From positions 1 to 64,000 of the forward strand of contig CATLJY010000064.1 of the NCBI GenBank assembly GCA_949987705.1: DNA of 64,000 nucleotides, in the 5' to 3' direction. The stretch comes from Thereva unica (Eukaryota; Arthropoda; Insecta; Diptera; Therevidae). Below, piece by piece: positions 45,001 through 57,100 of the stretch. The translations under genes were made by a program, and so were the position numbers. Below the pieces are notes generated by a model, which searched no databases, had not been told where the DNA came from, and saw only the letters and a program-made list of their open reading frames with translations. The first letter of the stretch is position 1, and every line of letters starts with the position of its first letter.

Positions 45001-47880
45001 CACTTAATTCATCGAAATTGAGTTACATTCATCGAATACATCGAAAATAACCTAAATTCACTGAATTCATCGAAATTAAGTTACATTCATCGAATACATC
45101 GAAAATAACCTAAATTCACTTAATTCATCGGAATTGAGTTACATTCATCGAATACATCGAAAATAACCTAAATTCACTTAATTCATCGAAATTAAGCTAC
45201 ATTCATCGATTACATCGAAATTAACTTAAATTCACTTAATTCGTCGAAATTAAGTTACATTCATCGAATACATCGAAAATAACTTAAATTCACTTAATTC
45301 ATCGAAATTGAGTTACATTCATTGAATACATCGAAAATAACCTAAATTCACTTAATTCGTCAAAATTAAGTTACCTAAATTCACTAAATTCATCCGAAAT
45401 TAAGTTACATTCATCGAATACATCGAAAATAACTTAAATTCACTTAATTCATCGAAATTGAGTTACATTCATCGATTACATCGAAAATAACTTAAATTCA
45501 CTTAATTCGTCGAAATTAAGTTACATTCATCGAATACATCGAAAATAACCTAAATTCACTTAATTCATCGAAATTAAGTTACATTCATCGAATACATCGA
45601 AAATAACTTGAATTCACTTAATTCATCGAAATTGAGTTATATTCATCGAATACTTCGAAAATAACCTAAATTCACTTAATTCTTCGAAATTAAGTTACAT
45701 TCATCGAATACATCGAAATAACCTAAATTCACTTAATTCATCGAAATTGAGTTACATTCATCGAATACATCGAAAATAACCTAAATTCACTTAATTCATC
45801 GAAATTAAGCTACATTCATCGATTACATCGAAAATAACTTAAATTCACTTAATTCGTCGAAATTAAGTTACATTCATCGAATACATCGAAAATAACTTAA
45901 ATACACTTAATTCATCGAAATTTAGTTACATTCATCGAATACATCGAAAATAACTTATATTCACTTAATTCATCGAAATTAAGCTACATTCATCGATTAC
46001 ATCGAAAATAATTTAAATTCACTTAATTAAACGAAATTGAGTTACATTCATCGAATACATCGAAAATAACCTAAATTCACTTAATTCATCGAAATTGAGT
46101 TACATTCATCGAATACATCGAAAATAACCTAAATTCACTTAATTCATCGAAATTGAGTTACATTCATTCATCGAATACATCGCAAATAACCTAAATTCAC
46201 TTAATTCATCGAAATTAAGTTACATTAATCGAATACATCGAAAATAACTTAAATTCACTTAATTCATCGAAATTAAGCTACATTCATCGATTACATCGAA
46301 AATAACTTAAATTCACTTAATTCGTCGAAATTAAGTTACATTCATCGAATACATCGAAAATAACTTAAATTCACTTAATTCATCGAAATTGAGTTACATT
46401 CATCGAATACATCGAAAATAACTTAAATTCACTTAATTCATCGAAATTACGTTACATTCATCGAATACATCGAAAATAACTTAAATTCACTTAATTCATC
46501 GGAATTTAGTTACAGTCATCGAATACATCGAAAATAACTTATATTCACTTAATTCATCGAAATTAAGCTACATTCATCGATTACATCGAAAATAATTTAA
46601 ATTCACTTAATTAATCGAAATTGAGTTACATTCATCGAATACATCGAAAATAACCTAAATTCACTTAATTCATCGAAATTGAAATACATTCATCGAATAC
46701 ATCGAAAATAACCTAAATTCACTTAATTCATCGAAATTGAGTTACATTCATTCATCGAATACATCGAAAATAACCTAAATTCACTTAATTCATCGAAATT
46801 AAGTTACATTAATCGAATACATCGAAAATAACTTAAATTCACTTAATTCATCGAAATTAAGCTACATTCATCGATTACATCGAAAATAACTTAAATTCAC
46901 CTAATTCGTCGAAATTAAGTTACATTCATCGAATACATCGAAAATAACTTAAATTCACTTAATTCATCGAAATTGAGTTACATTCATCGAATACATCGAA
47001 AATAACTTAAATTCACTTAATTCGTCGAAATTAACTTACATTCATCGAATACATCGAAAATAACCTAAATTCACTTAATTCATCGAAATTAAGTTACATT
47101 CATCGAATACATCGAAAATAACTTGAATTCACTTAATTCATCGAAATTGAGTTATATTCATCGAATACTTCGAAAATAACCTAAATTCACTTAATTCTTC
47201 GAAATTAAGTTACATTAATCGAATACATCGAAATAACCTAAATTCACTTAATTCGTCGAAATTGAGTTACATTCATCGAATACATCGAAAATAACCTAAA
47301 TTCACTTAATTCATCGAAATTAAGTTACATTCATCGATTACATCGAAAATAACTTAAATTCACTTAATTCGTCGAAATTAAGTTACATTCATCGAATACA
47401 TCGAAAATAACTTAAATACACTTAATTCATCGAAATTTAGTTACATTCATCGAATACATCGAAAATAACTTATATTCACTTAATTCATCGAAATTAAGCT
47501 ACATTCATCGATTACATCGAAAATAACCTAAATTCACTTAATTCATCGAAATTGAGTTACATTCATCGAATACATCGAAAATAACCTAAATTCACTTAAT
47601 TCATCGAAATTGAGTTACATTCATTCATCGAATACATCGCAAATAACCTAAATTCACTTAATTCATCGAAATTAAGTTACATTAATCGTATACATCGAAA
47701 ATAACTTAAATTCACTTAATTCATCGAAATTAAGCTACATTCATCGATTACATCGAAAATAACTTAAATTCACTTAATTCGTCGAAATTAAGTTACATTC
47801 AACGAATACATCGAAAATAACTTAAATTCACTTAATTCATCGAAATTGAGTTACATTCATCGAATACATCGAAAATAACT
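42077..47880 (+). repeat. 58-bp satellite array between MITE and LINE
   Basis: Satellite resumes with TTAATTCATCG, exactly the phase broken at 41,365. It holds the second copy of the 5,770-bp-offset block (44,820-47,010). Odd units include a shortened monomer near 42,560 (GTTATATCGAATAC) and a small internal duplication near 42,665 (GAAATTGAATTGAG). No gene is seen. Confidence 0.97.
44820..47010 (+). repeat. Dispersed duplicated block, copy 2 (offset 5,770 bp)
   Basis: Near-identical partner of 39,050-41,240, matched at 44,841, 45,359, 46,021 and 46,513. Upstream, this copy begins in a monomer with GAAAATAACC where the other has GGAAATAACC. Downstream, it diverges near 47,020 into a CGTCGAAATTAACTTAC monomer, whereas copy 1 continues with other units and the MITE. 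Confidence 0.8.
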
Positions 47881-47897
47881 TCTTCTTCTTCTTCTTT
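47881..47897 (-). repeat. GAA/AAG microsatellite tail of the LINE
   Basis: TTC repeats on the plus strand read as GAA/AAG units at the 3' end of the minus-strand element, directly joined to the ATAACT duplication. It replaces a poly(A) tail. Confidence 0.85.
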
Positions 47898-47903
47898 GAT
47901 CCG

Positions 47904-48179
47904 TTAGCTGGCGGTCCGAGCGGGACGTCCCCGCAACGGATACGCTGCTGTCGGTGCCGGTGGGTCCCGAACTTTATTCACGATTCGCTTCCATTCTTCT
48001 CGGGTTTTGGCGGTGTCTCGAGCCTCGGTAACTGATAATCTTTGATTCTTTAGGTCGCCCTCGATATTCTTTAGCCAAGTTTTCTTCGGTGCCGATCGCT
48101 GGATTTTCCAGTCTGCGGGACGGTCTCGCCAGAGAAGTTTACGTGGCAAGCGGTTATCATCCATTCGGCAAACATGTCC
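47904..48179 (-). pseudogene. C-terminal fragment of LINE reverse-transcriptase polyprotein
   Basis: Ninety-one codons end in TAA. The element part begins GHVCRMDDNRLPRKLL, then APKKTW, a GDL segment and EEWKRIV. This order (GHV-x-RM, R-x-P, a basic K/R patch before W, I-x-x-DL, then a final W-R/K-x-IV) is typical of the region after the reverse-transcriptase domain in non-LTR retrotransposons. The last ~20 residues are Pro/Ala/Arg-rich. The polymerase core with its YADD-type catalytic site and the endonuclease are absent. The frame stays open 15 more bases into satellite, giving an accidental ATG at 48,194 (residues MNLSY); these residues are not part of the element. There is no internal stop in the fragment. 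It is a retrotransposon remnant, not a host gene. Confidence 0.85.
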
Positions 48180-51100
48180 ATAACTTAAATTCACTTAATT
48201 CATCGAAATTGAGTTACATTTATCGAATACATCGAAAATAACCTAAATTCACTTAATTCATCGAAATTAAGTTACATTCATCGAATACATCGAAAATAAC
48301 TTAAATTCACTTAATTCATCGAAATTGAGTTACATTCGTCGCATACATCGGAAATAACCTAAATTCACTTTATTCATCGAAATTAAGTTACATTCATCGA
48401 ATACATCGAAAATAACTTAAATTTACTTAATTCATCGAAATTGAGTTACATTCATCGAATACATCGAAAATAACCTAAATTCACTTAATTCGTCGAAATT
48501 AACTTACATTCATGGAATACATCGAAAATAACCTAAATTCACTTAATTCATCGAAATTAAGTTACATTCATCGATTACATCGAAAATAACTTAAATTCAC
48601 TTAATTCGTCGAAATTAAGTTACATTCATCGAATACATCGAAAATAACTTATATTCACTTAATTCTTCGAAATTGAGTTACATTCATCGAATACATCCAA
48701 AATTACTTAAATTCACTTAATTCATCGAAATTAAGTTACATTCATCGAATACATAGAAAATAACTTAAATTCACTTAATTCATCGAAATTGAGTTACATT
48801 CATCGATTACATCGAAAATAACCTAAATTCACTTAATTCATCGAAATTAAGTTACATTCATCGAATACATCGAAAATAACTTAAATTCACTTAATTCATC
48901 GAAATTGAGTTACATTCATCGAATACATCGAAAATAACTTAAATTCACTTAATTCATCGAAATTGATTTACATTCATCGAATACATCGAAAATAACCTAA
49001 ATTCACTTAATTTTTCGAAAATAACCCAAATTCACTTAATTCGTTGAAATTAAGTTACATTCATCGAATACATCGAAAATAACCTAAATTCACTTAATTC
49101 ATCGAAATTGAGTTACATTCATCGAATACATCGAAAATAACCTAAATTCACTTAATTCATCGAAATTAAGTTACATTCATCGAATACATCGAAAATAACT
49201 TAAATTCACTTAATTCATCGAAATTGAGTTACATTCATCGAATACATCGAAAATAACTTAAATTCGCTTCATCCGTCGAAATTAAGTTACCTAAATTCAC
49301 TAAATTCATCCGAAATTAAGTTACATTCATCGAATACATCGAAAATAACTTAAATTTACTTAATTCATCGAAATTGAGTTACATTCATCGATTACATCGA
49401 AAATAACTTAAATTCACTTAATTCGTCGAAATTAACTTACATTCATCGAATACATCGAAAATAACCTAAATTCACTTAATTCATCGAAATTAAGTTACAT
49501 TCATCGAATACATCGAAAATAACTTGAATTCACTTAATTCATCGAAATTGAGTTATATTCATCGAATACATCGAAAATAACCTAAATTCACTTAATTCTT
49601 CGAAATTAAGTTACATTCATCGAATACATCGAAATAACCTAAATTCACTTAATTCATCGAAATTGAGTTACATTCATCGAATACATCGAAAATAACTTAA
49701 ATTCACTTAATTCATCGAAATTTAGCTACATTCATCGAATACATCGAAAATAACCTAAATTCACTTAATTCATCGAAATTGAGTTACATTCATTCATCGA
49801 ATACATCGCAAATAACCTAAATTCACTTAATTCATCGAAATTAAGTTACATTAATCGAATACATCGAAAATAACTTAAATTCACTTAATTCATCGAAATT
49901 AAGCTACATTCATCGATTAAATCGAAAATAACTTAAATTCACTTAATTCGTCGAAATTAAGTTACATTCATCGAATACATCGAAAATAACTTAAATTCAC
50001 TTAATTCTTCGAAATTGAGTTACATTCATCGATTACATCGAAAATAACTTAAATTCACTTAATTCATCGAAATTACGTTACATTCATCGAATACATCGAA
50101 AATAACTTAAATTCACTTAATACATCGAAAATAACCTAAATTCACTTAATTCATCGAAATTAAGCTACATTCATCGATTACATCGAAAATAACTTAAATT
50201 CACTTAATTCGTCGAAATTAAGTTACATTCATCGAATACATCGAAAATAACTTAAATTCACTTAATTCATCGAAATTTAGTTACATTCATCGAATACATC
50301 GAAAATAACCTAAATTCACTTAATTCATCGAAATTGAGTTACATTCATCGAATACATCGAAAATAACCTAAATTCACTTAATTCATCGAAATTAAGTTAC
50401 ATTAATCGAATACATCGAAAATAACTTAAATTCACTTAATTCATCGAAATTAAGCTACATTCATTGATTACATAGAAAATAACTTAAATTCACCTAATTC
50501 GTCGAAATTAAGTTACATTCATCGAATACATCGAAAATAACTTAAATTCACTTAATTCATCGAAATTGAGTTACATTCATCGAATACATCGAAAATAACT
50601 TAAATTCACTTAATTCATCGAAATTACGTTACATTCATCGAATACATCGAAAATAACTTAAATTCACTTAATTCATCGAAATTGAGTTACATTCATCGAA
50701 TACATCGAAAATAACCTAAATTCACTTAATTCATCGAAATTAAGTTACATTCATCGAATACATCGAAAATAACTTAAATTCACTTAATTCATCGAAATTG
50801 AGTTACATTCATCGAATACATCGAAAATAACATAAATTCACTTAATTCATCGAAATTTACATTCATCGATTACATCGAAAATAACTTAAATTCACTTAAT
50901 TCGTCGAAATTAAGTTACATTCATCGAATACATCGAAAATAACTTAAATTCACTTAATTCATCGAAATTGAGTTACATTCATTGAATACATCGAAAATAA
51001 CTTAAATTCACTTAATTCGTCGAAATTAAGTTACATTCATCGAATACATCGAAAATAACTAAATTCACTTAATTCATCGAAATTGAGTTACATTCATCGA

Positions 51101-54100
51101 ATACATCGAAAAAAACCTAAATTCACTTAATTCATCGAAATTAAGTTACATTCATCGAATACATCGAAAATAACTAAAATTCACTTAATTCGTCGAAATT
51201 AAGTTTCATTCATCGAATACATCGAAAATAACTTAAATTCACTTAATTCATCGAAATTGAGTTACATTCATCGAATACATCGGAAATAACCTAAATTCAC
51301 TTAATTCATAGAAATTAAGTTACATTCATCGAATACATCGAAAATAACTTAAATTTACTTAATTCATCGAAATTGAGTTACATTCATCGAATACATCGAA
51401 AATAACCTAAATTCACTTAATTCGTCGAAATTAAGTTACATTCATCGAATACATCGAAAATAACCTAAATTCACTTAATTCATCGAAATTGAGTTATATT
51501 CATCGAATACATCGAAAATAACCTAAATTCACTTAATTCGTTGAAATTAAGTTACATTCATCGAATACATCGAAAATAACCTAAATTCACTTAATTCATC
51601 GAAATTGAGTTACATTCATCGAATACATCGAAAATAACCTAAATTCACTTAATTCATCGTAATTAAGTTACATTCATCGAATACATCGAAAATAACTTAA
51701 ATTCACTTAATTCATCGAAATTAAGCTACATTCATCGATTACATCGAAAACAACTTAAATTCACTTAATTCATCGAAAATAACCTAAATTCACTTAATTC
51801 ATCGAAATAAAGTTACATTCATCGAATACATCGAAAATAACTTAAATTCACTTAATTCATCGAAATTGAGTTACATTCATCGAATACATCGAAAATAACC
51901 TAAATTCACTTAATTCGTCGAAATTAAGTTACATTCATCGAATACATCGAAAATAACCTAAATTCACTTAATTCATCTAAATTGAGTTACATTCATCGAA
52001 TACATCGAAAATAACCTAAATTCACTGAATTCATCGAAATTAAGTTACATTCATCGAATACATCGAAAATAACCTAAATTCACTTAATTCATCGAAATTG
52101 AGTTACATTCATCGAATACATCGAAAATAACCTAAATTCACTTAATTCATCGAAATTAAGCTACATTCATCGATTACATCGAAAATAACTTAAATTCACT
52201 TAATTCGTCGAAATTAAGTTACATTCATCGAATACATCGAAAATAACTTAAATTCACTTAATTCATCGAAATTGAGTTACATTCATCGAATACATCGAAA
52301 ATAACTTAAATTCACTTAATTCATCGAAATTACGTTACATTCATCGAATACATCGAAAATAACTTAAATTCACTTAATACATCGAAAATAACCTAAATTC
52401 ACTTAATTCATCGAAATTAAGCTACATTCATCGATTACATCGAAAATAACTTAAATTCACTTAATTCGTCGAAATTAAGTTACATTCATCGAATACATCG
52501 AAAATAACTTAAATTCACTTAATTCATCGAAATTTAGTTACAGTCATCGAATACATCGAAAATAACTTATATTCACTTAATTCATCGAAATTAAGCTACA
52601 TTCATCGATTACATCGAAAATAATTTAAATTCACTTAATTAATCGAAATTGAGTTACATTCATCGAATACATCGAAAATAACCTAAATTCACTTAATTCA
52701 TCGAAATTGAGTTACATTCATCGAATACATCGAAAATAACCTAAATTCACTTAATTCATCGAAATTGAGTTACATTCATTCATCGAATACATCGAAAATA
52801 ACCTAAATTCACTTAATTCATCGAAATTAAGTTACATTAATCGAATACATCGAAAATAACTTAAATTCACTTAATTCATCGAAATTAAGCTACATTCATC
52901 GATTACATCGAAAATAACTTAAATTCACCTAATTCGTCGAAATTAAGTTACATTCATCGAATACATCGAAAATAACTTAAATTCACTTAATTCATCGAAA
53001 TTGAGTTACATTCATCGAATACATCGAAAATAACTTAAATTCACTTAATTCATCGAAATTACGTTACATTCATCGAATACATCGAAAATAACTTAAATTC
53101 ACTTAATTCATCGAAATTGAGTTACATTCATCGAATACATCGAAAATAACCTAAATTCACTTAATTCATCGAAATTAAGTTACATTCATCGAATACATCG
53201 AAAATAACTTAAATTCACTTAATTCATCGAAATTGAGTTACATTCATCGAATACATCGAAAATAACATAAATTCACTTAATTCATCGAAATTAAGTTACA
53301 TTCATCGATTACATCGAAAATAACTTAAATTCACTTAATTCGTCGAAATTAAGTTACATTCATCGAATACATCGAAAATAACTTAAATTCACTTAATTCA
53401 TCGAAATTGAGTTACATTCATCGAATACATCGAAAATAACTTAAATTCACTTAATTCGTCGAAATTAAGTTACATTCATCGAATACATCGAAAATAACTA
53501 AATTCACTTAATTCATCGAAATTGAATTACATTCATCGAATACATCGAAAATAACCTAAATTCACTTAATTGATCGAAATTACGCTACATTCATCGAATA
53601 CATCGAAAATAACCTAAATTCACTTAATTCATCGAATTCATCGAAAATAACCTAAATTCACTTAATTCGTCGAAATTAAGTTACGTTAATCGAATACATC
53701 GAAAATAACCTAAATTCACTTAATTCATCGAAATTGAGTTACATTCATCGAATACATCGAAAATAACCTAAATTCACTAAATTCATCGAAATTGAGTTGC
53801 ATTCATCGAATACATCGAAAATAACCTAAATTCACTTAATTCATCGAAATTAAGCTACATTCATCGAATACATCGAAAATAACCTAAATTCACTTAATTC
53901 ATCGAATACATCGAAAATAACCTAAATTCACTTAATTCGTCGAAATTAAGTTACGTTCATCGAATACATCGAAAATAACCTAAATTCACTTAATTCATCG
54001 AAATTGAGTTACATTTATCGAATATATTGAAAATAACTTAAATTCCCTTAATTCGTCGAAATTAAGTTACATTCATCGAATACATCGAAAATAACCTAAA

Positions 54101-57100
54101 TTCACTAAATTCATCGAAATTGAGTTGCGTTCATCGAATACATCGAAAATAACCTAAATTCACTTAATTCATCGAAATTAAGCTACATTCATCGAATACA
54201 TCGAAAATAACCTAAATTAACTTAATTCATCGAAATTAAGTTACATTCATCGAATACATCGAAAATAACCTAAATTCACTTAATTCATCGAAATTAAGCT
54301 ACATTCATCGATTACATCGAAAATAACTTAAATTCACTTAATTCGTCGAAATTAAGTTACATTAATCGAATACATCGAAAATAACTTAAATTCACTTAAT
54401 TCATCGAAATTGAGTTACATTCATCGAATACATCGAAAATAACCTAAATTCACTAAATTCATCGAAATTAAGTTACATTCATCGAATACATCGAAAATAA
54501 CTTAAATTCACTTAATTCATCGAAATTAAGCTACATTCATCGATTACATCGAAAATAACTTAAATTCACCTAATTCGTCGAAATTAAGTTACATTCATCG
54601 AATACATCGAAAATAACTTAAATTCACTTAATTCATCGAAATTGAGTTACATTCATCGAATACATCGAAAATAACCTAAATTCACTAAATTCATCGAAAT
54701 TGAGTTACATTTATCGAATATATTGAAAATAACCTAAATTCACTTAATTCGTCGAAATTAAGTTACGTTCATCGAATACATCGAAAATAACCTAAATTCA
54801 CTTAATTCATCGAAATTGAGTTACATTCATCGAATACATCGAAAATAACTTAAATTCACTTAATTCATCGAAATTAAGCTACATTCATCGATTACATCGA
54901 AAACAACTTAAATTCACTTAATTCATCGAAAATAACCTAAATTCACTTAATTCATCGAAATAAAGTTACATTCATCGAATACATCGAAAATAACTTAAAT
55001 TCACTTAATTCATCGAAATTGAGTTACATTCATCGAATACATCGAAAATAACCTAAATTCACTTAATTCGTCGAAATTAAGTTACATTCATCGAATACAT
55101 CGAAAATAACCTAAATTCACTTAATTCATCTAAATTGAGTTACATTCATCGAATACATCGAAAATAACCTAAATTCACTGAATTCATCGAAGTTAAGTTA
55201 CATTCATCGAATACATCGAAAATAACCTAAATTCACTTAATTCATCGAAATTGAGTTACATTCATCGAATACATCGAAAATAACCTAAATTCACTTAATT
55301 CATCGAAATTAAGCTACATTCATCGATTACATCGAAAATAACTTAAATTCAGTTAATTCGTCGAAATTAAGTTACATTCATCGAATACATCGAAAATAAC
55401 TTAAATTCACTTAATTCATCGAAATTGAGTTACATTCATCGAATACATCGAAAATAACTTAAATTCACTTAATTCATCGAAATTACGTTACATTCATCGA
55501 ATACATCGAAAATAACTTAAATTCACTTAATACATCGAAAATAACCTAAATTCACTTAATTCATCGAAATTAAGCTACATTCATCGATTACATCGAAAAT
55601 AACTTAAATTCACTTAATTCGTCGAAATTAAGTTACATTCATCGAATACATCGAAAATAACTTAAATTCACTTAATTCATCGAAATTTAGTTACAGTCAT
55701 CGAATACATCGAAAATAACTTATATTCACTTAATTCATCGAAATTAAGCTACATTCATCGATTACATCGAAAATAATTTAAATTCACTTAATTAATCGAA
55801 ATTGAGTTACATTCATCGAATACATCGAAAATAACCTAAATTCACTTAATTCATCGAAATTGAGTTACATTCATCGAATACATCGAAAATAACCTAAATT
55901 CACTTAATTCATCGAAATTGAGTAACATTCATTCATCGAATACATCGAAAATAACCTAAATTCACTTAATTCATCGAAATTAAGTTACATTAATCGAATA
56001 CATCGAAAATAACTTAAATTCACTTAATTCATCGAAATTACGTTACATTCATCGAATACATCGAAAATAACTTAAATTCACTTAATTCATCGAAATTGAG
56101 TTACATTCATCGAATACATCGAAAATAACCTAAATTCACTTAATTCATCGAAATTAAGTTACATTCATCGAATACATCGAAAATAACTTAAATTCACTTA
56201 ATTCATCGAAATTGAGTTACATTCATCGAATACATCGAAAATAACATAAATTCACTTAATTCATCGAAATTAAGTTACATTCATCGATTACATCGAAAAT
56301 AACTTAAATTCACTTAATTCGTCGAAATTAAGTTACATTCATCGAATACATCGAAAATAACTTAAATTCACTTAATTCATCGAAATTGAGTTACATTCAT
56401 CGAATACCTCGAAAATAACTTAAATTCACTTAATTCGTCGAAATTAAGTTACATTTATCGAATACATCGAAAATAACTAAATTCACTTAATTCATCGAAA
56501 TTGAATTACATTCATCGAATACATCGAAAATAACCTAAATTCACTTAATTGATCGAAATTACGCTACATTCATCGAATACATCGAAAATAACCTAAATTC
56601 ACTTAATTCATCGAATTCATCGAAAATAACCTAAATTCACTTAATTCGTCGAAATTAAGTTACGTTCATCGAATACATCGAAAATAACCTAAATTCACTT
56701 AATTCATCGAAATTGAGTTACATTAATCGAATACATCGAAAATAACCTAAATTCACTAAATTCATCGAAATTGAGTTGCATTCATCGAATACATCGAAAA
56801 TAACCTAAATTCACTTAATTCATCGAAATTAAGCTACATTCATCGAATACATCGAAAATAACCTAAATTCACTTAATTCATCGAATACATCGAAAATAAC
56901 CTAAATTCACTTAATTCGTCGAAATTAAGTTACGTTCATCGAATACATCGAAAATAACCTAAATTCACTTAATTCATCGAAATTGAGTTACATTTATCGA
57001 ATATATTGAAAATAACTTAAATTCCCTTAATTCGTCGAAATTAAGTTACATTCATCGAATACATCGAAAATAACCTAAATTCACTAAATTCATCGAAATT

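Larger units (their letters stand above)
47881..48179 (-). mobile_element. 5'-truncated non-LTR retrotransposon (LINE) 3' end
   Basis: A 299-bp, visibly GC-richer insertion on the minus strand. It comprises the last 276 nt of a LINE open reading frame, a stop codon, a few bases of 3' UTR and a tail of GAA/AAG repeats (47,881-47,897 on the plus strand as TTC repeats). ATAACT is duplicated at the target (47,875-47,880 and 48,180-48,185). Strong 5' truncation plus a simple-sequence tail is the product of aborted target-primed reverse transcription. The tail and protein C-terminus resemble RTE-like and related arthropod LINEs; the clade is not certain. The fragment cannot move by itself. Confidence 0.88.

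Noticed and set aside
48180..48194. ATG at 48,194 as the start of a real 96-residue protein.
   Set aside because: The first five codons are satellite and target-site duplication; the frame is open there by chance and the rest is a truncated LINE C-terminus.
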